Shown here one piece after another: positions 25,288 to 34,106 of a stretch of DNA of 64,000 nt (position 1 is the stretch's first letter; each line of letters starts with the position of its first letter). Source of the DNA: Acinetobacter chinensis (GTDB lineage: Bacteria > Pseudomonadota > Gammaproteobacteria > Pseudomonadales > Moraxellaceae); assembly GCF_002165375.2 (NCBI RefSeq), contig NZ_CP032134.1, positions 310,001 to 374,000 on the forward strand. Direction: 5' to 3'. The position numbers and the translations under genes were made by a program. A model generated the notes under the pieces. That model saw only the letters and a program-made list of their open reading frames with translations. It made no database searches and was not told where the DNA came from.

Positions 25288-25776
25288 ATGAATGCCTGTT
25301 ATCCCAATAATATATACCGTCTTTTTATCGTTTTCGGCATATTCCTGCTGTGGCTGTATTTGAGCTATCACGATGCAACAGAGTATTTAATGACTGCTGT
25401 TGGGGTTTTTCTTACAGCGTGTTGTTTCTATATGGCATTTCATTACCGACTGACCTTTAAGGAAAATGAACTGGTTGTCCGGTCACATTTTTTCAGGCTA
25501 AGGGTTTATCGTTATGCGGAATACCAGTTTGTATTTGGTCCAACCATGAAGGTACGTTCAAGACCTGGAACGTGGCATGTACCTTCCAGGTGCTTGACGG
25601 TTTACAGGCTGAATGAGCAGGGAGAGCCGATGGACAGTCAGCAGCACAGATTTGAATTTGCTGTGACCCTGAAGCTCAGACAGAAAATATATATGACTTT
25701 GCAACAGCGGCTTCAACGACTTGAGCTGAATCATCATCTGAAAGCTGTGGAAATGGATCAGACTTATTATTATTGA
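25288..25776 (+). CDS. Small PH-like-domain membrane protein (copy 2)
   Basis: The product is 162 residues. Two hydrophobic helices (about 10-27 and 33-51) are followed by a beta-rich domain that begins FHYRLTFKENELVVRSHFF and continues RVYRYAEYQFVFGP and SRCLTVYRLNEQG. This copies the layout of the protein at 23658 (two helices, then Y-x-I/F-x-D/E-x-x-L strands), but sequence similarity is weak. The C-terminus adds a basic helix (LKLRQKIYMTLQQRLQRL). It converges on the Clp-like ATPase gene, with 19 bases between stops. Function unknown. Confidence 0.6.
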   Translation: MNACYPNNIYRLFIVFGIFLLWLYLSYHDATEYLMTAVGVFLTACCFYMAFHYRLTFKENELVVRSHFFRLRVYRYAEYQFVFGPTMKVRSRPGTWHVPSRCLTVYRLNEQGEPMDSQQHRFEFAVTLKLRQKIYMTLQQRLQRLELNHHLKAVEMDQTYYY

Positions 25777-25795
25777 TTGCCTCGAAAATCTGATT

Positions 25796-26848
25796 TCAGG
25801 CAGGATCTCTGACACGCAGCTGTTGATTGATCAGGTCTATATACAGATGGTTCTGGTTGGGATGATTCAGAAAGTGAACAGCCAGCAGTGGCTCAAGTTC
25901 AGTCCGTATTTTTCGGGTCAGATGCCGTGCGCCAAAACGGATATCATGGTTTAGATAAAAACAGGCTTTGGCAGTATCGCTCAGTGTGATCTGACGCTGC
26001 TGTGGTTTCAGCCGCAGATTGAGTTTTTCCAGTTCAATTTCGACAAGACGGGGTAAAGCATCTGCCTGAACAGCCTGATAATGCAGGGTTCGATCAATCC
26101 GGTTTAAGAATTCAGGATCAAATTTCCTGAACATGACTTTTTCAATGATGGTCTGAGTTGGTACACGTTTCAGGCAGAGATCCTGCAGTTTTTTAGGCAA
26201 CAGATTCAGTTTATCCAGATATTGCTGTGCTGCCTGCGCACCGATATTACTGGTCATAAAGATCATGCAGTTACGGAAATCAATGGTTTTGGTTCCAGCG
26301 GTCAGGGTCAGTTTTCCTGTATCCAGAATATTCATTAAGCCACGGATCACTTCTGTCGATGCTTTTTCCAGTTCATCAAACAGCACAATACCAGGGCGGG
26401 TGTGTGAACCGGCAATGGCAGTTTCATCAAATAAGCTGTGACCTTCTCTGGAGCCGACATAACCAGGAGGAGCACCGGTTATGGCTGCAGCATAATGCTC
26501 TTGTGCCAGTGTATTCATGTCGATACGGCAAAAAGCGTCTGCCTGCCCATAGATGGCTTCTGCAATCAAACGGACGGTTTCAGTTTTACCGACACCGGTA
26601 GGACCCAGCATCAGGGTGACAGAAAGAGGTCGGTCAGGTGATGAAAAATCAGCTTTCACCACATGCAGCATTTTTTTTATTTCGTTTAAAGCCTGTTTTT
26701 GCCCAATGATTCTTTGTTCTAAATGCTGCATGACTTCGGCAGGTTCAAAATGAAAACGTGACTTGCCTGGTCTGAACGGTTGAGCGTTGTTATCCACATT
26801 GGCAGAAACGGGCTTTACGATATGAATGGCAGCATTTTCAATGGTCAT
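25796..26848 (-). CDS. Single-module Clp/ClpB D2-type AAA+ ATPase
   Basis: This is a 350-residue ATPase equal to one AAA+ module of the HSP100 D2 type. Walker A is GPTGVGKT (82-89), the pore loop GAPPGYVG (125-132), Walker B IVLFDEL (154-160), sensor 1 Asn201 and an arginine finger in FLNR (Arg250). The small domain carries sensor 2 GAR (Arg308). The N-terminal substrate domain, first AAA+ module and coiled-coil middle domain of ClpB are absent. No ClpP-docking tripeptide loop is obvious. It probably forms a hexameric threading machine whose client is unknown. It lies divergent to the lipoprotein gene at 27034, with a long perfect palindrome between them. Confidence 0.85.
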   Translation of the reverse strand: MTIENAAIHIVKPVSANVDNNAQPFRPGKSRFHFEPAEVMQHLEQRIIGQKQALNEIKKMLHVVKADFSSPDRPLSVTLMLGPTGVGKTETVRLIAEAIYGQADAFCRIDMNTLAQEHYAAAITGAPPGYVGSREGHSLFDETAIAGSHTRPGIVLFDELEKASTEVIRGLMNILDTGKLTLTAGTKTIDFRNCMIFMTSNIGAQAAQQYLDKLNLLPKKLQDLCLKRVPTQTIIEKVMFRKFDPEFLNRIDRTLHYQAVQADALPRLVEIELEKLNLRLKPQQRQITLSDTAKACFYLNHDIRFGARHLTRKIRTELEPLLAVHFLNHPNQNHLYIDLINQQLRVRDPA

Positions 26849-26919
26849 GCAGTTTGAACCTGATAAAGAAATGGGCAGATCAGATTCAGCATAGCAAATT
26901 TAAAATAGTGGATTAATAG

Positions 26920-26947
26920 CTTTTAACAATCAGATGATTGTTAAAAG
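26920..26947. promoter_or_regulatory. 28-bp perfect inverted repeat between divergent genes
   Basis: Two 13-base arms (CTTTTAACAATCA and its exact complement) are separated by 2 bases. The site lies between the start of the Clp-like ATPase gene (26848, leftward) and the lipoprotein gene (27034, rightward). Position and symmetry suggest a regulator operator serving both genes. Confidence 0.55.
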
Positions 26948-27033
26948 AATGCTGACATTGTGGTGTTTATAGCTTGTGATATGGTCAGCAACTGACTGAT
27001 AATGATGAAAAATAGAACAAGTGATGATATAAA

Positions 27034-27927
27034 ATGAAAAAAAGTTTTTTGCTGATAGGGACACTGGCACTGGCGGGGTGTGGTGGTTCAGATGATACTG
27101 AATCTGCACAGGCACAGCCTGTAGATCATGGGTTGTATACTTCTGAACTCAATAATAATGCAGATGGGTTGATTTTTAGAAAATACGGGATTAATGCTGA
27201 GGGGCAACTGACTGTCCAGTATCTGAAAGGAAGTCCATCTATAGCCAGTGCAACTGGACAATACCTGACTCAGTATGGGGTATCTGAAAGGTTGCCACCT
27301 GTATTGTCAGAGAATCACTATCTGCTGGGGGAAAAAGCCACTTTTGATGGAGACCGGCTGACATATGACATCAATAATGGTGTTTCAGGCAACCCATTGA
27401 TGCTGAGTGCTCAGTATAAAAAAACAGATGTTTCCGGCAGAAAAATCAGTGACGATGGACTGAGTCCATTTTATGCAATGGATAAAACACCGACGGGGCA
27501 GATTTTACTGACAGTATTGGGTCTGAATCTTGAGAACGAACGGTTTCATGCTGGATCAGTCTGCTGGCAGAAGATCTCGGTGAGCAATAATCAGGATTAT
27601 ATCGAGTTCTATCCTGCACTGGATTATTCAGAACAGTTTAAAGACACGGCTGTGGAGACCACTGGAAACTGGAGTGGCGTTGCATGGATCAGATATCAGC
27701 CTGATTTAAAAGTTCCACGGATTAATGTCCGTTTAACGATGGATGGCGTGGACTACTGGGGGAAATATCACCACCAGAATGAACTGATTGAGCACAGCAA
27801 ATATTACGATGAGAATGAACAGATCTGGCGCGAGGCGGACCTGTACTGTGATTTCATGAACAGCACTGCTTTTCAGAAAGTAACAGGACCATTGATGAAA
27901 ATTGGGAGCCACGTTAAAGGGCTGTGA
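27034..27927 (+). CDS. Uncharacterised lipoprotein (family member 2)
   Basis: This is a 297-residue lipoprotein precursor with lipobox LAGC ending at Cys16, then a short Gly/Ser/Asp linker. It shares with the 24204 product the ordered blocks KKTDVSGRKIS, FHAGSVCWQK...DYIEFYP, GVDYWGKYHHQN and a C-terminal CDFMNSTAFQK, so both belong to one lipoprotein family. The body is predicted beta-rich and periplasmic or outer-membrane facing. Function unknown. It is divergent from the Clp-like ATPase gene and 82 bases upstream of uvrC. Confidence 0.7.
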   Translation: MKKSFLLIGTLALAGCGGSDDTESAQAQPVDHGLYTSELNNNADGLIFRKYGINAEGQLTVQYLKGSPSIASATGQYLTQYGVSERLPPVLSENHYLLGEKATFDGDRLTYDINNGVSGNPLMLSAQYKKTDVSGRKISDDGLSPFYAMDKTPTGQILLTVLGLNLENERFHAGSVCWQKISVSNNQDYIEFYPALDYSEQFKDTAVETTGNWSGVAWIRYQPDLKVPRINVRLTMDGVDYWGKYHHQNELIEHSKYYDENEQIWREADLYCDFMNSTAFQKVTGPLMKIGSHVKGL

Positions 27928-28009
27928 GTGAAAATTTATTTGAGCAGGCTTGAAAAAACAGCGTTGAGACGACATCATCCAGATATAGTCCAAAGTTAAA
28001 AAGTCTGCT

Positions 28010-29809
28010 GTGAACGAAAACGCACGTGAAAATATTGAAAAAATTTTAGCCAGTATGACCACACTTCCCGGAGTCTATAAGATGCTGGGAAAAGAGGGGG
28101 AACTGCTGTATGTGGGCAAAGCTAAAAATCTGAAAAACCGTGTATCGAGTTATTTCGTCAAAACCATTGAACATCCGAAAACCCAGGCGCTGGTTGCCCG
28201 CATTTATAATATAGAAACGCTGGTGGTCCGTTCTGAAACTGAAGCACTGTTGCTTGAGCAGAACCTGATTAAACTGCATCGTCCGCCGTATAACATTATG
28301 TTGCGGGACGATAAATCCTATGTCTATATCTTCGTTTCCGCAGACAAACCTTATCCACGAATTGCATCGGGGCGGGGGAAAGGCAAGCATCAGGTTGGGA
28401 AGTTTTTCGGCCCTTATCCGAGTGCTTACAACGCACGTGATACCCTACTGGTGTTACAGAAACTGTTTAATGTCCGGCAGTGTGAAAACAGCTATTTTTC
28501 ACAGCGTAAGCGACCTTGTTTACAGTACCAGATCAAGCGCTGCACTGCGCCCTGTGTAGGGCTGATCAGCCCTGAAGCCTACAATGAGGATGTACAGAAT
28601 TCGATCCGCTTTTTAAATGGAGACACCCGGGAGCTGAATCAGGAACTGATTCAGAAAATGGAAGAAGCCGCAGAAAAACTCGAATTTGAAAAAGCAGTGT
28701 TTTACCGTGACCGTATGGCATTGTTGCGTGATGTGCAGTCACAGCAGGCGATTTATAAACTCAAAGGTGAAGCAGATATTCTGGCGATTGCTTACCAGGC
28801 CGGGGTGACCTGTGTGCAGATCATGCATGTCCGCAACGGTAAAATGCTGGGTGGGAAAAGCTATTTTCCAGATATGCAGGGTGATGATCTGGGGCAGATG
28901 CTGTCTGACTTTATGGCAAACTTTTATTTTCAGGTGGCAGACGAAGTTCCTGCAGAGCTGATCGTCAATACTGAGCTGCCCGACCGTAAAGAGCTTGAGC
29001 AGGCGATGCATCAGCAGTTTGAAAAGAAAATTCAGATTAAACACAGTGTTCGTGAGACCCGTGCTGAATGGCTGGAACTCGCGGAAATGAATGTTCAGCA
29101 TGCCATAAAAGGAAAACTTGCCAATCATCTGGAACTGAATGAGCGTTTTCATCAGCTTGAAGAAATCTGTGGGCGTCCGATAGACCGGATTGAATGCTTT
29201 GATATTTCCCATACCATGGGTGAGGCGACCATTGCTTCCTGCGTAGTGTTTGATGCAGGGGGAGCGCGTAAGCGTGATTACCGACAGTTTGCCATCGAAG
29301 ATATTACCGGTGGTGATGACTATGCAGCCATGCGTCAGGCACTGACCCGACGTTATAAAAAAGCCATGTTGCCGGATCTGTTGCTGATTGATGGGGGTAA
29401 GGGGCAGTTGCATATGGCAATGGAAGTCATGCAGGAACTTGGACTGGATGCATATATGGTCGGTGTATCGAAAGGTGAGGGGCGGAAGCCTGGACTGGAA
29501 ACCCTGCATTTTACCGATGGCACAAAAATTCAGTTGCCTGAAGATCATAAAGCCCTGCATCTGATTCAGCAGGTGCGGGATGAAGCACACCGTTTTGCCA
29601 TTACCCGACATCGTGCAAAGCGTGACAAACGCCGAGGTGGTTCTGTGCTTGAAGCAATTCCAGGACTGGGTCCTAAACGCCGTCGTGATTTGCTGACGCA
29701 TTTCGGTGGAATTCAGGGGGTGCTGAAAGCATCCGAAAATGATCTGAAACTGGTTCCTGGGCTGGGAGATGTTATGGCGAGAACCATTTATAAAGTACTG
29801 CACGAGTGA
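28010..29809 (+). CDS. uvrC: Excinuclease ABC subunit C
   Basis: This is the nucleotide excision repair nuclease that makes both incisions beside UvrB-bound damage. It has 599 residues from a GTG start; the N-terminal spacing before PGVYKML fits other UvrC proteins. The GIY-YIG nuclease (LLYVGKAKNLKNRVSSYF) makes the 3' cut. A four-Cys cluster (CENS, CLQYQIKRCTAPC) lies near 160-185, the likely Fe-S site. Then come the UVR domain (LEFEKAVFYRDRMALL), the RNase H-like 5' nuclease (ECFDISHTMGEATI and LLLIDGGKGQL) and tandem HhH motifs (IPGLGPKRRRDLL, VPGLGDVMA). It stands near pgsA as in many gammaproteobacteria. Confidence 0.97.
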   Translation: MNENARENIEKILASMTTLPGVYKMLGKEGELLYVGKAKNLKNRVSSYFVKTIEHPKTQALVARIYNIETLVVRSETEALLLEQNLIKLHRPPYNIMLRDDKSYVYIFVSADKPYPRIASGRGKGKHQVGKFFGPYPSAYNARDTLLVLQKLFNVRQCENSYFSQRKRPCLQYQIKRCTAPCVGLISPEAYNEDVQNSIRFLNGDTRELNQELIQKMEEAAEKLEFEKAVFYRDRMALLRDVQSQQAIYKLKGEADILAIAYQAGVTCVQIMHVRNGKMLGGKSYFPDMQGDDLGQMLSDFMANFYFQVADEVPAELIVNTELPDRKELEQAMHQQFEKKIQIKHSVRETRAEWLELAEMNVQHAIKGKLANHLELNERFHQLEEICGRPIDRIECFDISHTMGEATIASCVVFDAGGARKRDYRQFAIEDITGGDDYAAMRQALTRRYKKAMLPDLLLIDGGKGQLHMAMEVMQELGLDAYMVGVSKGEGRKPGLETLHFTDGTKIQLPEDHKALHLIQQVRDEAHRFAITRHRAKRDKRRGGSVLEAIPGLGPKRRRDLLTHFGGIQGVLKASENDLKLVPGLGDVMARTIYKVLHE

Positions 29810-29932
29810 GGCGAGATGGGTTTCTGGGGCAACGCATTTGCATAAATGCTCACTGACGCATGAGTCATTGATCATTCACATCAGCGCAAAAACAGGCAAG
29901 GATAGCAACAGTCAAAATGAAGGATGCCCCAC

Positions 29933-30727
29933 ATGTCACTCAGTCAGGTCTTTAAAGCGCTTGAGCAGAATGAATGGATTGATATACCCAAAGGATGGTT
30001 ACAGGGACGAACCATTTATGGTGGACTGGTTGCCAGCATGATGATGCATAAGGCGGTTGTCACCATTGCCGATCCTGGAAAACGTTTACTCAGTACCAGT
30101 GTGACTTTTGTTGGACCTGTGCAGGAAAGCCAGGCACGTGTCACGGCTGAAATTTTGAGGCAGGGAAAGTCAGTAACCACCATAGAAGTACGGTTATGGC
30201 AGGATGATGCCGTTCAGAGTATTCTGATCGCCAGTTTTGGAGCACAGCGTGAATCTGCGATACAGGTACATCAGGAACGGGCGGCTCCAGATTATGCTGC
30301 GCCTGAAACACTGAGCATGTTACCCCGACATGCCGCAATGCCTCAGTGTTATGAACAGTTCGATGTGGGCTGGGCTGAGGGACGTTTTCCCTGTACAGGC
30401 AGTGAAAAACCTGACTTTGGTGGCTGGTTCCGCTTCAATCCTGAAAAACATGAAAACAGGGTGTTTACCGAAGCTGACCTGCTGGCACTGATGGATATCT
30501 GGCCGCCTGGTGTACTGCCGATGTTTAAAACATTGTCTCCCGCCAGTTCACTGACCTGGCATGTGACCTGCGTTCATCCTGTTCAGCATCAGTTGCTGGA
30601 CTGGTTTAAATATAAAGTATTTACAGACTTTGCATCTGATGGTTATGCAACCGAATATGCCCATCTCTGGGATGCTGAAAACAGACTGATTGCGATTTCA
30701 AGACAGACGGTTACGGTGTTTGCCTAG
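29933..30727 (+). CDS. TesB-like double-hotdog acyl-CoA thioesterase
   Basis: The product is 264 residues; the ATG at 29933 has AAGGA 8 bases upstream and is preferred over 29924. Two tandem hotdog domains are visible: the first with RTIYGGLVASMMMHKAVV and TSVTFVGPVQESQARVTAEILRQGKSV, the second with FTEADLLALMDIWPPGVLP and SLTWHVTCVHP. This is the layout of acyl-CoA thioesterase II-like proteins, which hydrolyse acyl-CoA to free acid and CoA. The exact chain length is unknown. It separates uvrC from pgsA, which are usually adjacent. Confidence 0.85.
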   Translation: MSLSQVFKALEQNEWIDIPKGWLQGRTIYGGLVASMMMHKAVVTIADPGKRLLSTSVTFVGPVQESQARVTAEILRQGKSVTTIEVRLWQDDAVQSILIASFGAQRESAIQVHQERAAPDYAAPETLSMLPRHAAMPQCYEQFDVGWAEGRFPCTGSEKPDFGGWFRFNPEKHENRVFTEADLLALMDIWPPGVLPMFKTLSPASSLTWHVTCVHPVQHQLLDWFKYKVFTDFASDGYATEYAHLWDAENRLIAISRQTVTVFA

Positions 30728-30830
30728 TGACACTGTAGGTCATTTCGTATAAAGTGAAGCCTGTAAACGGTGGATAAATCTTCAAAAATCAGTATGCATT
30801 CAAATTCGTGCATTTAAAGGAACGCTGGCG

Positions 30831-31424
30831 GTGTCTATGACAACAGGTCAAATCCTGAATATTCCCAATATCCTGACTCTGGCGCGGATCGTACTGATTC
30901 CTGTGTTTCTGCTGGTGGCGTACTGGCCGCCTGCAATCGGGATTCACGGTCATGATGGCAGTATGTCCCGTCATATTATTCTGACCGCTATTTTTGTTGT
31001 GGCAGCAGTCACAGACTGGTTTGATGGTTATCTTGCCAGAACACTGAATCAGACTTCAGCATTCGGACGTTTTTTAGATCCTGTTGCCGATAAACTGATG
31101 GTGGCAGCGGCTTTGATTGTACTGGTACAGTGGCAGCCTTCAATTTCCATGGCTTTTGCCGCGATTGTGATTATTTCACGTGAAATTACAGTTTCAGCTT
31201 TGCGTGAGTGGATGGCAGAACTGGGCGCCAGAACCAATGTGGCTGTGTCTACGGTCGGAAAATACAAAACCGCTTTTCAGATGATTGCGATTACGGTTTT
31301 CCTGCTCAACTGGAAACCCCTGGAAATGCTGGCGTATGGTTTACTCTATACCGCCGTCATACTGACTTTATGGTCGATGTTTATTTATTTAAAAGCTGCA
31401 TGGCCGTATCTGAAACAGCCCTGA
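30831..31424 (+). CDS. pgsA: Phosphatidylglycerophosphate synthase PgsA
   Basis: This inner-membrane enzyme transfers glycerol-3-phosphate to CDP-diacylglycerol, the committed step to phosphatidylglycerol and cardiolipin. It has 197 residues from a GTG with AAAGGAA about 9 bases upstream; an ATG two codons later is the alternative. The CDP-alcohol phosphotransferase motif is complete: Asp62, Asp65, Gly66, Ala69, Arg70, Gly79, Asp83 and Asp87 (DWFDGYLAR through LDPVADK). Several hydrophobic helices surround it. A hairpin terminator follows. Confidence 0.95.
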   Translation: MSMTTGQILNIPNILTLARIVLIPVFLLVAYWPPAIGIHGHDGSMSRHIILTAIFVVAAVTDWFDGYLARTLNQTSAFGRFLDPVADKLMVAAALIVLVQWQPSISMAFAAIVIISREITVSALREWMAELGARTNVAVSTVGKYKTAFQMIAITVFLLNWKPLEMLAYGLLYTAVILTLWSMFIYLKAAWPYLKQP

Positions 31425-31438
31425 GTGTTTAAGAGTAT

Positions 31439-31468
31439 TAAAAGCCTTTCATCTGAAAGGCTTGTTTT
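31439..31468 (+). terminator. Terminator after pgsA
   Basis: AAGCCTTTCA / TGAAAGGCTT form a stem with a 2-base loop, followed by a T-rich tract. It may also serve the convergent ABC exporter gene. Confidence 0.75.
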
Positions 31469-31505
31469 ATGGCTGAAACTTACAGTCAGCAGGGAATAAC
31501 AGCAT

Positions 31506-33308
31506 CTAACTGTGCGTTTCTTCCTCGGCCTCCTCACCAAAAGTCCGTGCAATTTTGTCAATGTTCAGGCTTTTTGCCATCGCATCAAAAATTTCCTTAT
31601 AGGCACCATCCTGATGATAAAGCTGCTGATGCTCACCATGTTCGGCAATATGTCCATCCTGCATGACATAGGTATAGTCTGCATCAATAATCTGCGACAG
31701 GCTGTGCGACACAATAATAACTGTCCGCCCCTGTTTGATTTCATCCAGGCTCTGCTTGATCTGCTCTGCGGCAATGGCATCCAGGCTGGCAGTCGGTTCA
31801 TCCAGGAAAATAACGGGTGGATTTTTCAGGAACATACGGGCAAGAGCAATACGCTGCTGTTGACCGCCTGAAAGCATCAAAGCATCGGCTTCATAAGTCT
31901 GAGGCAGTTTCATGATCTGTTCATGAATGGAGGCTTTTTTTGCCGCGGTCATGACATCTTCAATGCTTGCATCTGTTTTGCCATAGCGGATATTTTCAAA
32001 CACTGAACCCTGGAAAATATGATTTTTCTGCAGTACCAGTCCAATGTGTTCACGCAGATAGGCGGTATCAATCTGCTGCAGATCCACACCATCCATACTG
32101 ATACTGCCTGAGGAGGGCGTATAGAACTTATCAAGCATACTGATCAGGGTTGATTTTCCTGCACCGGACAGACCCACCAGGGCGGTAATTTTATTGGGCT
32201 GAATACTCATGTTGATGTTGTGCAGCGCCTGATGCCCATTGGGATAGCTGAAACAGACATTTTTCAGTTCAAAGTGCCCATGCACAGGTGGTTTCAGTGC
32301 TCCACTGACCTCAATTTCGTCATCGGCTTCCAGAATTTTGAAATAGCCTTCAGCGTAAATCATGGCATTGTTCACTTCATCATAAATACGGTGCAGGGAA
32401 CGGATCGGTGCAGAGACATTGTTGAACAGCAGTACATGATACATGATCATCCCGATACTCATCTGTCCATCCAGCACGAAATATGCGGTCAGAATAATTA
32501 CAAAGACCACGCCCGCCTGTTCCAGGAAAGTTTTAATACCATCATAGAAAAAACCGGTTTTTTGCGCACTGAGCTGGTTCTGAGTCAGCGATTTCTGCAG
32601 TGCCAGCTGACGGGCAGACTCATCTGCTTCACGGTTGAATGATTTAATGACCGTGATGGAGTTGATGATGGTATGAATGCCCTGATTTTTCTTTTCAAAT
32701 ACATCACGGATGGCGCGGCGTTTGGTCAGCAGTTTCTGTGATTCTTTAAACGTGATCCAGAAATAGATCGGGACAATAATGGTTGCGATCAGACCGACCC
32801 AGACATTGGCGAAATACATCAGTCCCAGAGCAATGATGGCGCTGGTGAATAAAGGCAGGATATCAATAAAGAAGATCTGAATTAAGCGGGTTAAGTGGCT
32901 GATACCCCGATCAATACGGGTCTGTAATTTGCCAGACTGATGGTCTTCCTGTTCAAAGAAACTCAGACGATACCGGATAAATTTTTCAATCATGTTCTGG
33001 GCAAGACTTTGCGACACCATTAAGCGCAGTTTTCCCCCCAGCAGGCTCTGACTGAAATTAATCACGGTATTCAGTATTTCTTTAGCCAGCAGAACCACCG
33101 TGATGGTGATAATGATGTGCCAGCCCTGTGTCAGCCCCTGTCCTTGCTGCAACAGACTGTTGATGCTGTCCACCGCATATTTCAGAGTCAGTGCGTTGAC
33201 CTGCGCCAGCAGGGAACCGATCAGGGTCAGTGTCAGAGTCAGAATCACCAGTCCACGATAGGGGCGGACAAAGGGACGGATTTTCTGAAAAAGTTGCCAC
33301 AGATTCAT
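31506..33308 (-). CDS. MsbA-like ABC exporter (fused permease/ATPase)
   Basis: This is a 600-residue half-transporter in the inner membrane. The N-terminal six-helix exporter domain spans about 20-310 (for example VILTLTLTLIGSLLA and VGLIATIIVPIYFWITF). The ATPase domain has Walker A GLSGAGKS (379-386), Q-loop VLQKNHIF, signature LSGGQ (479-483) and Walker B with Asp503/Glu504 in VIFLDEPTASLD. Likely homodimeric. Relatives export lipids, peptides or drugs; the substrate is not shown. It is not clearly MsbA itself because no lpxK or lipid A gene adjoins it. Confidence 0.88.
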   Translation of the reverse strand: MNLWQLFQKIRPFVRPYRGLVILTLTLTLIGSLLAQVNALTLKYAVDSINSLLQQGQGLTQGWHIIITITVVLLAKEILNTVINFSQSLLGGKLRLMVSQSLAQNMIEKFIRYRLSFFEQEDHQSGKLQTRIDRGISHLTRLIQIFFIDILPLFTSAIIALGLMYFANVWVGLIATIIVPIYFWITFKESQKLLTKRRAIRDVFEKKNQGIHTIINSITVIKSFNREADESARQLALQKSLTQNQLSAQKTGFFYDGIKTFLEQAGVVFVIILTAYFVLDGQMSIGMIMYHVLLFNNVSAPIRSLHRIYDEVNNAMIYAEGYFKILEADDEIEVSGALKPPVHGHFELKNVCFSYPNGHQALHNINMSIQPNKITALVGLSGAGKSTLISMLDKFYTPSSGSISMDGVDLQQIDTAYLREHIGLVLQKNHIFQGSVFENIRYGKTDASIEDVMTAAKKASIHEQIMKLPQTYEADALMLSGGQQQRIALARMFLKNPPVIFLDEPTASLDAIAAEQIKQSLDEIKQGRTVIIVSHSLSQIIDADYTYVMQDGHIAEHGEHQQLYHQDGAYKEIFDAMAKSLNIDKIARTFGEEAEEETHS

Positions 33309-33464
33309 AAGACTTTGTTTTTATTGTTCAGATATCAGCAGTCTATGCCCATCCAGCCTGTGTCACAAGCGCATACAATGTTTTGAATTGTGAAGATGGT
33401 GAGTGGCTGTATAAATCACTAAAATGTCTGTGTAGATGAATAATTTTGAATGGAGTGTGACGAC

Positions 33465-34091
33465 ATGAATCTGGAACTGTTCACTCCCGAAGCTCAGGAA
33501 AATTTATTGCCCTGTGATGGTCAGGTGCAGGACTATGGTTTGATTCTGGATGCTCAGCAAAGTCAGCAGTATCTGAACTTTTTTTTACAGCAGCTGGCAT
33601 GGCAGCAGGACGAAGTATATCTGCATGGTCAGTACTATCGGACAGAGCGTAAAGTCGTATGGTATGGCGATGAACATTATCAGTATCACTATTCAGGCAT
33701 GGCGAAACAGGCACATGTATGGAACCCAGGGCTGTACAGACTGAAACAGCATATTGAAAAGCTGACGGGTCATGTCTATAACTCATGTCTGGCAAATCTA
33801 TATGAAAACGGCACGCAGGGCGTAGGCTGGCACAGTGATGATGAACCCTCACTGGTTTCACCTGACAACCATGAAGTGGTGATTGCGTCATTCAGCCTGG
33901 GTGCGACCCGAAAGTTCAGATTTCAGCATAAATGGAAAGCTGAAAAAGTGGATATGCAGTTGCAAAGTGGACAGCTGATTGTGATGCGGGGACAGACACA
34001 GCGCTACTGGAAGCACTGCCTGGCAAAATCAACCCGGGTGACTGAACCACGGGTCAATCTGACTTTTCGCTGTTTTCATTCACAGATTTAA
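33465..34091 (+). CDS. alkB: AlkB-type 2-oxoglutarate/Fe(II) dioxygenase
   Basis: This is an oxidative DNA/RNA dealkylation enzyme of 208 residues from the ATG at 33465 (GGAG 9 bases upstream). The iron facial triad is His123 and Asp125 in GWHSDDEPS and His174 in YWKHCLAK. The 2-oxoglutarate/substrate signature RVNLTFR is at 186-192. NSCLANLYENG and FSLGATRKF are also family blocks. It resembles the ALKBH2/3-like branch of bacterial AlkB proteins more than E. coli AlkB. It is a single gene; no ada-like activator is next to it. Confidence 0.88.
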   Translation: MNLELFTPEAQENLLPCDGQVQDYGLILDAQQSQQYLNFFLQQLAWQQDEVYLHGQYYRTERKVVWYGDEHYQYHYSGMAKQAHVWNPGLYRLKQHIEKLTGHVYNSCLANLYENGTQGVGWHSDDEPSLVSPDNHEVVIASFSLGATRKFRFQHKWKAEKVDMQLQSGQLIVMRGQTQRYWKHCLAKSTRVTEPRVNLTFRCFHSQI

Positions 34092-34106
34092 GCCTGGCAG
34101 ACCAGT

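Noticed and set aside
28739..29875. A 378-codon open frame antisense to uvrC
   Set aside because: It lies wholly opposite the conserved uvrC frame. Its product is rich in His, Cys and Phe with no domain or good start; it is a shadow of uvrC codon use.
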